This document shows, one piece after another, positions 33,687-42,374 of a stretch of DNA of 59,973 nt. Position 1 is the stretch's first letter. Every line of letters starts with the position of its first letter. Below the pieces are notes generated by a model. The model was given only the letters and a program-made list of their open reading frames with translations, made no database searches and had not been told where the DNA came from. Both the position numbers and the translations under genes were made by a program. This DNA comes from Mycolicibacterium sp. J2 (GTDB taxonomy: Bacteria > Actinomycetota > Actinomycetes > Mycobacteriales > Mycobacteriaceae). Location: NCBI RefSeq assembly GCF_026240945.1, contig NZ_JAPFPY010000029.1, positions 1 to 59,973 on the forward strand. Reading direction: 5' to 3'.

Positions 33687-35099
33687 GTGGCTTCGAAAGT
33701 ACGTTCGCAATACCGTTGTTCCGAGTGCAACCACACCACTGCCAAGTGGGTCGGACGCTGCCCGGATTGCGGAACGTGGGGCACCGTCGACGAGGTGGCC
33801 ACGCTGACCGCCCTCGACGGGAAGTCCATCCGGCGGGCCGTCGCGCCGACCTCCCCCGCGGTGCCCATCACCGCCATCGATCCCGGGGTCACCCGGCACG
33901 TGCCGACCGGCGTCGGTGAGCTGGACCGCGTCCTCGGCGGTGGTCTGGTGCCCGGCTCGGTCACCCTGTTGGCCGGTGATCCCGGCGTCGGGAAATCCAC
34001 CCTGCTGCTGGAGGTCGCCCACCGTTGGGCCCGCACCGGCAGACGCGCGCTGTATCTGTCGGGTGAGGAGTCGGCAGGCCAGATCCGGCTGCGCGCCGAA
34101 CGCACCGGCTGCACCCACGACGAGATGTACCTGGCGTCGGAATCAGATCTGCAGACGTCACTGGGGCATATCGAAGCGGTGCGGCCCAGCCTGGTCGTGG
34201 TCGATTCCGTGCAGACCATGTCGACCACCGAGGTCGACGGGGTGACCGGCGGTGTCACCCAGGTCAGGGCCGTCACCACGGCGTTGACGTCGTACGCCAA
34301 GGCCGCCGGCCCGGGCGGCCTGGCGCTGCTCCTGGTCGGCCACGTGACCAAGGACGGCGCCATCGCCGGGCCGCGCTCACTGGAGCACCTGGTGGACGTC
34401 GTGCTGCACTTCGAGGGCGACCGCGCGTCCGCGCTGCGGATGGTGCGCGGAGTCAAGAACCGGTTCGGCGCCTCCGACGAGGTGGGCTGTTTCTTGTTGC
34501 GCGACAACGGGATCGAAGGCGTCGCCGACCCGTCGGGATTGTTCCGCGACGAGCGGCCCGCCCCGGTGCCCGGGACCGCCGTGACGGTGACGATGGACGG
34601 CAAACGACCCCTCCTCGGGGAGGTGCAGGCATTGATCGGCAGCGCCGCGCAGGGCACCCCGCGGCGCGCGGTCAGCGGCATCGACTCGGCGCGGGCCGCG
34701 ATGATCACCGCGGTCCTGGAGAAACGGGCCGGGCTGCGGTTGGCCGGCAACGATATCTACCTGTCCACCGTCGGCGGGATGCGGCTGACCGACCCGTCCT
34801 CGGACCTGGCCGTGGCGCTGGCCGTTTCCTCGGCCCAGACCAACCTGCCCGTCCCGGCCACCGTGGTGGCCATCGGCGAGGTCGGCCTGGCCGGTGACCT
34901 GCGCAGGGTCACCGGCATGGAGCGCAGGCTGGCCGAAGCGGCCCGGCTGGGCTTCCGGCATGCCGTGGTACCGCCCGGCGTCACCGACGTGCCCGCCGGT
35001 CTGCGCATCACCACCGCGGGCAATATCGGGGAGGCATTGCAGGTTCTGAAGTCCATCACGGACAATGGCGGCCAGTCCAAGGAGGCGCGATGGCGGTGA
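33687..35099 (+). CDS. radA: DNA repair ATPase RadA
   Basis: A 470-residue protein in three parts: an N-terminal C4 zinc finger (CSEC...CPDC), a RecA-like ATPase with GDPGVGKST near residue 97 and the RadA-specific KNRFG, then a Lon-protease-like domain. It assists branch migration and recombination intermediates (Rv3585 ortholog). GTG 33687 is preferred over TTG 33681 (VASKVRSQYRCSEC fits relatives). The final 10 bp overlap disA, as in other mycobacteria. Confidence 0.94.
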   Translation: MASKVRSQYRCSECNHTTAKWVGRCPDCGTWGTVDEVATLTALDGKSIRRAVAPTSPAVPITAIDPGVTRHVPTGVGELDRVLGGGLVPGSVTLLAGDPGVGKSTLLLEVAHRWARTGRRALYLSGEESAGQIRLRAERTGCTHDEMYLASESDLQTSLGHIEAVRPSLVVVDSVQTMSTTEVDGVTGGVTQVRAVTTALTSYAKAAGPGGLALLLVGHVTKDGAIAGPRSLEHLVDVVLHFEGDRASALRMVRGVKNRFGASDEVGCFLLRDNGIEGVADPSGLFRDERPAPVPGTAVTVTMDGKRPLLGEVQALIGSAAQGTPRRAVSGIDSARAAMITAVLEKRAGLRLAGNDIYLSTVGGMRLTDPSSDLAVALAVSSAQTNLPVPATVVAIGEVGLAGDLRRVTGMERRLAEAARLGFRHAVVPPGVTDVPAGLRITTAGNIGEALQVLKSITDNGGQSKEARWR

Positions 35100-36202
35100 A
35101 ATCCAGGGCCGGCCGCACAGTGGTGCATCTGGCGCGGCCCACGCTGCGCGAAACCCTCGGTCGGTTGGCGCCGGGTACCGACCTGCGCGACGGCCTGGAA
35201 CGCATCCTGCGCGGACGCACCGGCGCCCTGATCGTGCTGGGCTACGACGACAGCGTCGAGGCGATCTGCGACGGCGGGTTCTCCCTGGACGTCCGGTACG
35301 CGCCCACCCGACTGCGCGAGCTGTCGAAGATGGACGGCGCCGTCGTGCTCTCCAGTGACGGCACCCGCATCCTGCGCGCCAACGTCCAGCTGGTGCCGGA
35401 TCCGTCGATTCCCACCGAGGAATCCGGCACCCGGCATCGCTCGGCCGAGCGCACCGCCGTGCAGACCGGCTACCCGGTCATCTCGGTCAGCCACTCGATG
35501 AGCATCGTGACCGTCTACGTCGCGGGGGAACGGCACGTCGTCCCGGACACCCCGACCATCCTGTCGCGGGCCAACCAGACCATCGCGACCCTGGAGCGTT
35601 ACAAGTCCCGCCTCGACGAGGTGAACCGACAACTGTCGACGGCCGAGATCGAGGACTTCGTCACGCTGCGCGACGTCATGACGGTGGTGCAGCGCCTGGA
35701 GATGGTGCGCCGCATCAGCCTGGAGATCGACGCCGACGTGGTGGAACTGGGCACCGACGGTAGGCAGCTGCAACTGCAGCTGGAAGAACTGGTCGGTGAC
35801 AACGACACCGCACGGGAGTTGATCGTGCGGGACTACCACGCCAACCCGGACCCGCCGAGCGCCGCGCAGGTCGGCGCGACGCTGGAGGAACTGGACGCGC
35901 TGTCAGACAACGAGCTGCTCGACTTCACCGCGCTGGCAAGGGTTTTCGGCTACCCGTCGACGGTCGAGGCGCAGGATTCGGCGATGAGCTCACGGGGCTA
36001 CCGGGCCATGGCAGGCATCCCGCGGCTGCAGTTCGCCCACGTCGACCTGCTGGTGCGGTCGTTCGGGTCACTGCAGGGGGTGCTCGCGGCCAGCGCCAGC
36101 GATCTGCAGTCGGTGGACGGTATCGGCTCGATGTGGGCCAGGCACATCCGGGAGGGGCTGTCCCAGTTGGCCGAGTCGACGATCGCCGACCAGCTGGCCT
36201 GA
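35090..36202 (+). CDS. disA: Diadenylate cyclase / DNA-integrity scanning protein
   Basis: The 370-residue DisA has an N-terminal DAC domain (about 1-145) with the catalytic MDGAVVLSSD (DGA) and GTRHRSAERTA (RHR) motifs, a long helical linker, and a C-terminal helix-hairpin-helix DNA-binding domain (LQSVDGIGSMWARHI). It makes c-di-AMP and senses branched DNA. It overlaps radA by 10 bp; RadA is reported to modulate DisA, so the coupling is functional. Confidence 0.95.
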   Translation: MAVKSRAGRTVVHLARPTLRETLGRLAPGTDLRDGLERILRGRTGALIVLGYDDSVEAICDGGFSLDVRYAPTRLRELSKMDGAVVLSSDGTRILRANVQLVPDPSIPTEESGTRHRSAERTAVQTGYPVISVSHSMSIVTVYVAGERHVVPDTPTILSRANQTIATLERYKSRLDEVNRQLSTAEIEDFVTLRDVMTVVQRLEMVRRISLEIDADVVELGTDGRQLQLQLEELVGDNDTARELIVRDYHANPDPPSAAQVGATLEELDALSDNELLDFTALARVFGYPSTVEAQDSAMSSRGYRAMAGIPRLQFAHVDLLVRSFGSLQGVLAASASDLQSVDGIGSMWARHIREGLSQLAESTIADQLA

Positions 36203-36207
36203 GCGCG

Positions 36208-37023
36208 CTATCCGGCCGGTGCGGGGGCGGGCGCCGGCTCCCCGGCGGGCGCGGGCTCGGCGGGGGGCGCCGCCGGATCGGCAGGCGGCGCGGCGGGATC
36301 GGCGGGCTTGGACTCGGCCAGGATGAACGGCACCGGCGCCGAACGCAGATTGCCCAGCTGCACGATCAGGTTGTAGGTGCCGGGGCCGATCGGCTCCCGC
36401 GGCAGCGGGCAGTTCGGGGCCGAACCCATTGCGGTCCAGGTGACCTCGGTGGTCACCTGCTCACCCGGGTTGAAGGTCTTCACCAGCGTCTCGTTGGACG
36501 GCGCGCAGTCCAGGTTGGACCACAACCGCTTGTTGTCCAGCGAGTAGACGTAGGCCGACAGCACCGCCGCACCCACATCGCGTTTGCAGGCCACCAAGCC
36601 GATATTGGTGACCACCATGGTGAACTTCGGTTGATCGCCCATGACGTAGTCCGGCGCGCTGGTGATGCCCTTGACCGCCAGCGTCGAGTCGGGGCAGTCG
36701 TCGCCCTCTTTGAGCACCGGCGGCGGGGTGACCGCCGCGGTCGGCGTCGGTGTCGGCGCCGCGGGCTGCTGGGCGGGCACCACGGGTGTCTTCACCCCGG
36801 GCGTCTCGCCGGGCAGCGGTGGCGGTGCGGCGGCGGGGCTGTTGCCGGTGGCCGCCGTCTTGTCCGGCGTCGGCGTTCCCGAGCTGGTGCTGTTGGCCAC
36901 CACGACCGCGATGATGCCGGCGATGATGGCGACCACGACGACCGCGATGCCGATCGCAGCGACCCGGCGGCGCCGGTAGATCTGGCTCGGCGTGGGGCCA
37001 CCATGCGGTTCTACGTCTAGCAC
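36208..37023 (-). CDS. Single-pass membrane protein with Pro/Ala-rich regions (Rv3587c ortholog)
   Basis: A 271-residue membrane protein. A basic stretch (YRRRRVAA) precedes one transmembrane helix (about residues 22-44), then a Pro/Thr/Ala-rich linker. The extracytoplasmic domain (about 100-235) carries paired Cys (DDCPDS, VACKRD, LDCAPS, PNCPLP), and the tail is Pro/Ala repeats (ADPAAPPADPAAPPAEPA). The layout matches Rv3587c, a conserved envelope protein of unknown function. The start is GTG 37023; it converges with disA, 5 bp away. Confidence 0.82.
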   Translation of the reverse strand: MLDVEPHGGPTPSQIYRRRRVAAIGIAVVVVAIIAGIIAVVVANSTSSGTPTPDKTAATGNSPAAAPPPLPGETPGVKTPVVPAQQPAAPTPTPTAAVTPPPVLKEGDDCPDSTLAVKGITSAPDYVMGDQPKFTMVVTNIGLVACKRDVGAAVLSAYVYSLDNKRLWSNLDCAPSNETLVKTFNPGEQVTTEVTWTAMGSAPNCPLPREPIGPGTYNLIVQLGNLRSAPVPFILAESKPADPAAPPADPAAPPAEPAPAGEPAPAPAPAG

Positions 37024-37094
37024 GAACTCAACGGTAAGCCGGTGTCACGCCGTGCCGTCCGAGGCGGCCCGGCGTGTCGGTCTCAGGCTTGCTC

Positions 37095-37715
37095 TCAGAC
37101 TTCGCCGATGTCGCCGAGGTGGTCGCGCAGCACCACCCTGCCGTCGGCCAGGTGGTAGGTGAGGCCGACGATCGCCAGCGAGCCGGCGTTGACCCGCTCG
37201 GAGATGACGGTCGAGCGCGCCATCAACTGGGCGCCCGTCTCGGTGACGTGGCGGGCCTCGAACTCGTCGACCCTGGTCAGTCCGTCGCGGCGGCCCAGCA
37301 GGATCGACGGGGTGACGCGTTCGACGATGTCACGGATATAGCCGCCGGGGACGGCGCCCTCGTCGAGAGCCGACAGCGTCGCCTTGACCGCGCCGCAGCT
37401 GTCGTGCCCGAGCACGGCGATCAGCGGGACGTTGAGCACCGCCACCGCGTACTCGATCGACCCGAGGACGGCCGAGTCGATGACGTGCCCGGCGGTACGG
37501 ACCACGAACATGTCACCGAGGCCCTGGTCGAAGATCAGTTCGGCGGCCACCCGGCTGTCCCCGCAGCCGAAGACGACGGCGGTCGGCTTCTGGGCGGCGG
37601 TCAGGCTCGCGCGGTAGTCGATACCTTGGCTGGGGTGCTCGGGCTTACCGGCGACGAAGCGCTCGTTACCCTCTTTGAGTGCCTTCCAAGCGGATATCGG
37701 ATTCGAGTTGGGCAT
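37095..37715 (-). CDS. canB: Beta-class carbonic anhydrase
   Basis: A 206-residue beta-carbonic anhydrase with zinc ligands in CGDSR (Cys and Asp) and HDSCGA (His, Cys), equal to Rv3588c. It interconverts CO2 and bicarbonate. The ATG 37715 reading MPNSNPISAWKALKEGN agrees with the ortholog N-terminus. That start codon shares two bases of a CATG with the divergent mutY start, so each promoter must lie in the neighbour's coding region. Confidence 0.94.
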   Translation of the reverse strand: MPNSNPISAWKALKEGNERFVAGKPEHPSQGIDYRASLTAAQKPTAVVFGCGDSRVAAELIFDQGLGDMFVVRTAGHVIDSAVLGSIEYAVAVLNVPLIAVLGHDSCGAVKATLSALDEGAVPGGYIRDIVERVTPSILLGRRDGLTRVDEFEARHVTETGAQLMARSTVISERVNAGSLAIVGLTYHLADGRVVLRDHLGDIGEV

Positions 37716-38652
37716 GACCGACATTCTGCCTGAGCCGACGGGTACTGACGGCCCGACCGCCCGGTCCGCAATCGACTCGGGCGAACTCGTGGACTGGTTC
37801 GACACCACCCAGCGACCGCTGCCATGGCGGCGACCAGGGGTTTCGGCGTGGCAGATCCTGGTAAGCGAATTCATGCTGCAGCAGACGCCGGTGTCTCGGG
37901 TCGAGCCGATCTGGCTGGCCTGGGTCGCCCGCTGGCCCACCCCGTCGGCCACCGCCGCCGCGGGCGCCGCCGACGTGCTTCGGGCGTGGGGCAAGTTGGG
38001 GTACCCGCGGCGCGCCAAGCGGTTGCACGAATGCGCGATGGCCATCGCCGCCGAGTATGGCGACGTGGTGCCGGACGACGTGGACACGCTGCTGACGCTG
38101 CCCGGTGTCGGCGCCTACACCGCCCGAGCCGTGGCGTGCTTCGCCTACGGCAAGCGGGTCCCGGTGGTGGACACCAATGTGCGGCGGGTGCTGTCCCGCG
38201 CCGTGCACGGTCGCGATGAGGCCCCGGCCCGCGCCCGCGACCTCGATGACGTGGCGGCCCTGCTGCCCGACGACGATGCCGTCGCGCGACGCTTCTCCGC
38301 TGCCCTGATGGAGCTGGGCGCGATCGTGTGCACGGCCCGCGCCCCCAAGTGTGGGCTGTGCCCGCTGAGCAGTTGCGCATGGCGCGCGGCGGGCTACCCC
38401 ACCAGAGATCCCGCCGACGCCCCGGCCCGCAAGGTGCAGAAGTATGCCGGCACCGACCGCCAGGTGCGGGGCCGGTTGCTGGACGTGCTGCGGGCCAGCC
38501 CGGCGCCGGTGCCCAGGGCGGCGCTGGATGTCGTCTGGCTCTCGGACACCGCGCAGCGGGATCGTGCCCTGCACTCGCTGTTGGTCGACGGTCTGGTGGA
38601 GCAGACCCCCGACGGGCTGTTCGCCCTGGCCGGCGAGGGCGAACGACCCTAG
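37714..38652 (+). CDS. mutY: A/G-specific adenine glycosylase
   Basis: The 312-residue MutY has the helix-hairpin-helix LPGVGAYTARAVACFA, a catalytic Asp in VVDTNVRRV, and the [4Fe-4S] loop CTARAPKCGLCPLSSC. It removes adenine opposite 8-oxoguanine in the GO repair system (Rv3589 ortholog). It starts at ATG 37714 (MTDILPEP, matching relatives), overlapping the canB start codon. The TAG shares 4 bp (CTAG) with the next convergent gene. Confidence 0.93.
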   Translation: MTDILPEPTGTDGPTARSAIDSGELVDWFDTTQRPLPWRRPGVSAWQILVSEFMLQQTPVSRVEPIWLAWVARWPTPSATAAAGAADVLRAWGKLGYPRRAKRLHECAMAIAAEYGDVVPDDVDTLLTLPGVGAYTARAVACFAYGKRVPVVDTNVRRVLSRAVHGRDEAPARARDLDDVAALLPDDDAVARRFSAALMELGAIVCTARAPKCGLCPLSSCAWRAAGYPTRDPADAPARKVQKYAGTDRQVRGRLLDVLRASPAPVPRAALDVVWLSDTAQRDRALHSLLVDGLVEQTPDGLFALAGEGERP

Positions 38653-39605
38653 GAGGCGCGGGCGAAGCTGCGCCGGTAGTCCGACGGGGTCACACCGATG
38701 ACCCGGCGGAAGTGGTGGCGCAACAGCGTGGCCGTGCCGAAACCCGATTTGTCGGCAACCCTGTCGATGTCCAGGTCGGTTTCCTCGAGCAGCCGACGCG
38801 CGTAGAGCACCCGCTGGTCGGTGACCCATTGCATGGGGGTGGTCCCGGTCTCCTCGACGAAGCGCCGGGCGAAGGTACGCGCCGACATGCTGGCGCGGGC
38901 GGCCAGGGTGGCCACCGTATGCGGCTCCTTCAGATTGGCCATAATCCAATCCAGTTGGGGCGCAAACCCTTCCGAACACCGGATCGGGATGGGCTGGTCG
39001 ATGTACTGACGTTGGCCACCGTCCCGCTGGGGTGGGACCACCATCCGGCGGGCGATCTTGTTGGTCACCTCACTGCCGAGTTCACGGCGCACCAGGTGCA
39101 GGCAGGCGTCGATCCCGGCCGCGGTGCCCGCGCTGGTGATCAGGTTGCCGTCGTCGACGAAGAGCACGTTGCGATCCACCCGCGCGGTCGGATACATCGT
39201 GGCGAGTTCGTCGGCATGCATCCAGTGGGTGGTACATGGCCGCCCGTCCAGCAACCCGGCCGCCCCGACGACGAAGGCACCGGAGCAGACGGTCAGGATG
39301 ATCGACCCGGCCGCCGACGCGGCGCGCAGTGCCTCCAGTGCCACCTCCGGATAGGGGCCGTACTGCGTGCTGACCGCGGGAACGGCCACCAGGTCGGCGC
39401 CGACCAGCGCGGAGAAGTCGTGATCCGGCGTGACCTGCGCACCCACCGACGTGCGCACCGGTTGGCCGGCCACCGGCCCGCAGATCTTGAAATCGAAATT
39501 GGGCACACCGTCGGCGGACCGGTCGATTCCGAAGACCTCGCAGATGACGCCGAACTCGAAAACCGCTAGACCGTCCAGCACCATCGCCGATACGCTTTTA
39601 ATCAT
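38649..39605 (-). CDS. GlxA-type regulator: DJ-1/PfpI domain plus AraC HTH
   Basis: A 318-residue fusion. The N-terminal DJ-1/PfpI class I amidotransferase-like domain (about 1-180) retains the elbow cysteine in LTVCSGAFVVGAAGLL. It is followed by an AraC-type double HTH (about 215-315: SMSARTFARRF and VADKSGFGTATLLRHHF). Such GlxA/FtrA-like regulators sense small metabolites and often control a neighbouring gene. ATG 39605 overlaps on the opposite strand an ATG at 39604. Target unknown. Confidence 0.88.
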   Translation of the reverse strand: MIKSVSAMVLDGLAVFEFGVICEVFGIDRSADGVPNFDFKICGPVAGQPVRTSVGAQVTPDHDFSALVGADLVAVPAVSTQYGPYPEVALEALRAASAAGSIILTVCSGAFVVGAAGLLDGRPCTTHWMHADELATMYPTARVDRNVLFVDDGNLITSAGTAAGIDACLHLVRRELGSEVTNKIARRMVVPPQRDGGQRQYIDQPIPIRCSEGFAPQLDWIMANLKEPHTVATLAARASMSARTFARRFVEETGTTPMQWVTDQRVLYARRLLEETDLDIDRVADKSGFGTATLLRHHFRRVIGVTPSDYRRSFARAS

Positions 39606-39681
39606 GGCAGCATCTTATCCAACCAAGGCAGCGCTGCCACTGTTCGGCGGGATATCGACTATCGAAGAATTACTGCCATGA
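39604..39681 (+). CDS. Possible 25-residue leader peptide coupled to the next gene
   Basis: A short reading frame begins at ATG 39604, which shares CATG with the divergent DJ-1/AraC start, and ends at TGA 39681, overlapping the following ATG (ATGA). Its product starts MAASYPTKAA and ends STIEELLP, with no recognised motif. No ribosome-binding site is visible, so leaderless translation would be needed. It may be chance; the exact coupling is the only support. Confidence 0.3.
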   Translation: MAASYPTKAALPLFGGISTIEELLP

Positions 39682-39932
39682 CCGTCGCACTCGCCATCCT
39701 CATCCTGCTGACCCCCTTCGCCCTTGCCATCGCACTCGGCTGGCTGGCCAACCGGTCGCACATCCTGCGACTGCACCTCGACCAGTTCCGGGTCCCCACC
39801 TCGGCATGGGACCGGCTGTTCGACACCGATCCCGACGCGAGCCGGCTGCATCACGACCTGGAGGCCATCCGCACCCGGTTCGAACAGGCCCCGTCCTGGC
39901 CCAGTTCAGGGGTGCTGGGCGAACGCCGTTAG
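39678..39932 (+). CDS. Small single-helix membrane protein, unknown
   Basis: An 84-residue protein with one N-terminal hydrophobic helix (VALAILILLTPFALAIALGWLA) followed by a charged soluble tail (LRLHLDQFRV ... DLEAIRTRFEQ). No family is recognised. No clear ribosome-binding site precedes ATG 39678; the 25-codon frame upstream ends in an ATGA overlap. The last 27 bp overlap the convergent hydrolase gene. Codon use looks typical of the neighbourhood, so it is probably real. Confidence 0.6.
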   Translation: MTVALAILILLTPFALAIALGWLANRSHILRLHLDQFRVPTSAWDRLFDTDPDASRLHHDLEAIRTRFEQAPSWPSSGVLGERR

Positions 39933-40676
39933 AAACGACTCCACGGCGGCGCGGTATTCCGCAGGAGCGTCGTCGTGGATCAGATGACCCGCCCCGGGAA
40001 TACGCAGATACGTTGTGCGGTAACCGGTTTCCGCCATCCTTTGCATCTGGCCCGGCGGCGCCACCGTGCCGCCGGCCTCGATCAGCAACGTCGGAACCCG
40101 AACCGCTCGCCACTGCTCCCAGTAGTCCCGCACACCCCACTGCCCCGCGATCTCGATCCACCGAGCCGGATGCCCGTGCAGGCGCCAACCCGACTCGGTC
40201 CGATCGAAAGCATCGAGGAAGTACTGGCCTGCCACCGGCCCGAATTCGTCGAAAACCTGCTGCGCCGAGGTGAATTCGACCGGAAGCGCATGCAACCACG
40301 GCTCCCAGGCACCGGTGGTGCGGCCCGTGAAGTCCGGGGCCATATCCTCCACCACGAGCGCGCCCACCAAGTCGGGGTGGGCCGCGGCAAGACACCACGA
40401 GTGCAGCGCTCCCATCGAATGACCCACCAGGGTGGCCGGCCGGCCCAGTTCGGACACCGCGTCGGCCAGGTCCGCGACGAACCGCTCGGTGCTGATCGGA
40501 TACGGATCGTCGACCTCACGGCCCCGGTGCCACGGCGCGTCGTAGGTGTACACCGCGCCCCAGCGGGTCAGCCACGGTAACTGGCGCGACCACGTGCTAC
40601 CCCTGCCCATCAGGCCGTGCACCAGAACCAGCGGGGCGCCGGTGCCACCGCGCGCCGTCAGGAGTTCGGTCCGCAT
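39906..40676 (-). CDS. Alpha/beta hydrolase (Rv3591c ortholog)
   Basis: A 256-residue alpha/beta hydrolase with oxyanion-region HGLMGRGSTW, nucleophile elbow GHSMGALHSW near residue 98, and C-terminal His in GAGHLIHDDAP. It matches Rv3591c in place. Esterase or lactonase-type activity is expected; substrate unknown. No signal peptide. Transcribed divergently from mhuD across 41 bp. Confidence 0.8.
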   Translation of the reverse strand: MRTELLTARGGTGAPLVLVHGLMGRGSTWSRQLPWLTRWGAVYTYDAPWHRGREVDDPYPISTERFVADLADAVSELGRPATLVGHSMGALHSWCLAAAHPDLVGALVVEDMAPDFTGRTTGAWEPWLHALPVEFTSAQQVFDEFGPVAGQYFLDAFDRTESGWRLHGHPARWIEIAGQWGVRDYWEQWRAVRVPTLLIEAGGTVAPPGQMQRMAETGYRTTYLRIPGAGHLIHDDAPAEYRAAVESFLTAFAQHP

Positions 40677-40717
40677 GCCGACATCCTGCCCGTGCCGGGC
40701 ACAGGTAACCTCATGCC

Positions 40718-41035
40718 ATGCCCGTCGTGAAGATCAACGCCATCGAGGTCCCGCCCGACGCAGGCCCGGAACTGGAGAAGCGGTTCGCGCACCGCGCCCA
40801 CGCGGTGGACAACCAGCCCGGCTTTCTCGGCTTCCAGCTGCTGCGCCCGGTGAAGGGCGAGAACCGCTACTTCGTGGTGACGCAGTGGGAGTCCGAGGAG
40901 GCGTTCCAAGCCTGGGCCAGCGGGCCGGCCGTCGAGGCGCACGCCGGCCAGCAGCAGAACCCGGTCGCCACCGGAGCCTCGCTGCTGGAGTTCGAGGTTG
41001 TGTTGGACGTTGCGGGGACCGGCACCCAGTCCTGA
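40718..41035 (+). CDS. mhuD: Mycobilin-producing heme monooxygenase
   Basis: The 105-residue ABM-fold protein starts MPVVKINAIEVPP with the catalytic Asn at position 7, FFAW-like EAFQAWASGP giving Trp66, and the heme-ligating His75 in EAHAGQ. These three residues define MhuD (Rv3592), which opens heme to mycobilin without releasing CO and frees iron. It is followed by an overlapping lpqF reading frame. Iron control (IdeR) is not evident in the 41 bp upstream. Confidence 0.92.
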   Translation: MPVVKINAIEVPPDAGPELEKRFAHRAHAVDNQPGFLGFQLLRPVKGENRYFVVTQWESEEAFQAWASGPAVEAHAGQQQNPVATGASLLEFEVVLDVAGTGTQS

Positions 41036-42374
41036 CGGTGCCGGGGCGGTCCGCCGGTTCACGGCACTGGTCGGCACACTCGCCCTGACCACCGCGACGC
41101 TGGGTGGCTGCACGCCCAGCAGTACACCGCCCGCCAACGCGGGCGGTGCCGTCATCAGCACCAGCACCCCGCCGGGCGTGCGCGCCAAACAGCTGATGGA
41201 CATGCTCAATTCGGACTGGCCGATCGGTCCGGTCGGGGTCAAAACCCTCGCCGATCCCGCCCAGGTCGACGACATCGGCACCACGATGGACATGATGTGG
41301 TGGGATCGGCCCTACACCCTGGCCGGCGTGGATATCGGCGCCGGGGTGTCCACCCTGCACGTGGTGACGTCTTATGGCGCACGCCAGGACATCGAGCTGC
41401 GCACCGACGACACCACCACCTTGGTCGACCGCATGACGGTGACCAATCAGCCGCTGGCACTGCACAGTTGGGCCGATGTCGACGCGGTGTTGGCCAAGAC
41501 CGGCGCCAGGTACGCCTACCAGGTGTCGAAGGTGGACAACGGCCGATGCGTAAAGGTGGCCGGCACCAACACCACCGAATCCCTACCGCTGGCTTCGATT
41601 TTCAAGCTGTACGTGCTCTACGCGGTGGCCGATGCCGTCAAGGCGGGCACCGTGCGGTGGGACGACCAGCTGACCATCACCGCCGAAGGCAAGAAGCTGG
41701 GATCCTCGGGATTCGACAAGCTGCCCCCCGGCGCCCATATCTCGGTGCGGCAGGCGGCCGACAAGATGATCGCCACGAGTGACAACATGGCCACCGATCT
41801 GCTGATCGGACGGCTCGGGCCCGGCGCGGTGGAACGCGCCCTGGCCGAGGCCGGACACCACGACCCGGCCAGCATGACTCCGTTCCCGACGATGCACGAG
41901 ATTTTCTCGATCGGTTGGGGCGAGCCGGATCTGCGCTCGCAGTGGCAGCATGCCGATGCAGCAGGCCGGATCGAACTGCTGAAGCAGACCAGCGTCCGCC
42001 CCTACGAACCGGATCCGCTACGCACCCACTCCCCCGCGTCGGCCTACGGCGCCGAGTGGTACGCCAGCGCCGAGGACATCTGCCGGGTGCACGCGGCGCT
42101 GCAGTCGGCGGCCGTCGGGGCTGCCGCGCCGGTCCGCGATATCGTGTCGGCGATCCCGGGGATAGACCTGGACCGCGACGAATGGCCCTATATCGCTGCC
42201 AAAGCCGGGAACCTGCCCGGTGAGCTCACCTTCAGCTGGTACGCGGTGGACCGTGCCGGCCAACCCTGGGTGCTGAGCCTGCAAACCAACTGGCCGCGGT
42301 TCTACAGTGTGCGGACCGCCGGTTGGCTGATGACGGTGATCAAGCAGATGTGGGCGTTGGCGCACCCCGGTTAG
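40998..42374 (+). CDS. lpqF: Beta-lactamase-like lipoprotein LpqF
   Basis: A 458-residue lipoprotein. Basic residues and a hydrophobic signal (RRFTALVGTLALTTATLGGC) end at a lipobox Cys, followed by an N-terminal domain and a class A beta-lactamase-like domain with SIFK (SxxK) near residue 197 and ATSDN (SDN-type) near 258. No KTG is clear, so penicillinase activity is doubtful. Start is uncertain: TTG 40998 has GGAG seven bases upstream and overlaps mhuD by 38 bp; TTG 41010 is also possible. Ortholog of Rv3593. Confidence 0.85.
   Translation: MCWTLRGPAPSPDGAGAVRRFTALVGTLALTTATLGGCTPSSTPPANAGGAVISTSTPPGVRAKQLMDMLNSDWPIGPVGVKTLADPAQVDDIGTTMDMMWWDRPYTLAGVDIGAGVSTLHVVTSYGARQDIELRTDDTTTLVDRMTVTNQPLALHSWADVDAVLAKTGARYAYQVSKVDNGRCVKVAGTNTTESLPLASIFKLYVLYAVADAVKAGTVRWDDQLTITAEGKKLGSSGFDKLPPGAHISVRQAADKMIATSDNMATDLLIGRLGPGAVERALAEAGHHDPASMTPFPTMHEIFSIGWGEPDLRSQWQHADAAGRIELLKQTSVRPYEPDPLRTHSPASAYGAEWYASAEDICRVHAALQSAAVGAAAPVRDIVSAIPGIDLDRDEWPYIAAKAGNLPGELTFSWYAVDRAGQPWVLSLQTNWPRFYSVRTAGWLMTVIKQMWALAHPG

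Noticed and set aside
37046..37076. CACGCCG/CGGCGTG hairpin downstream of canB
   Set aside because: Seven-bp arms with an 17-bp loop and no T tract; common by chance in this GC-rich DNA.
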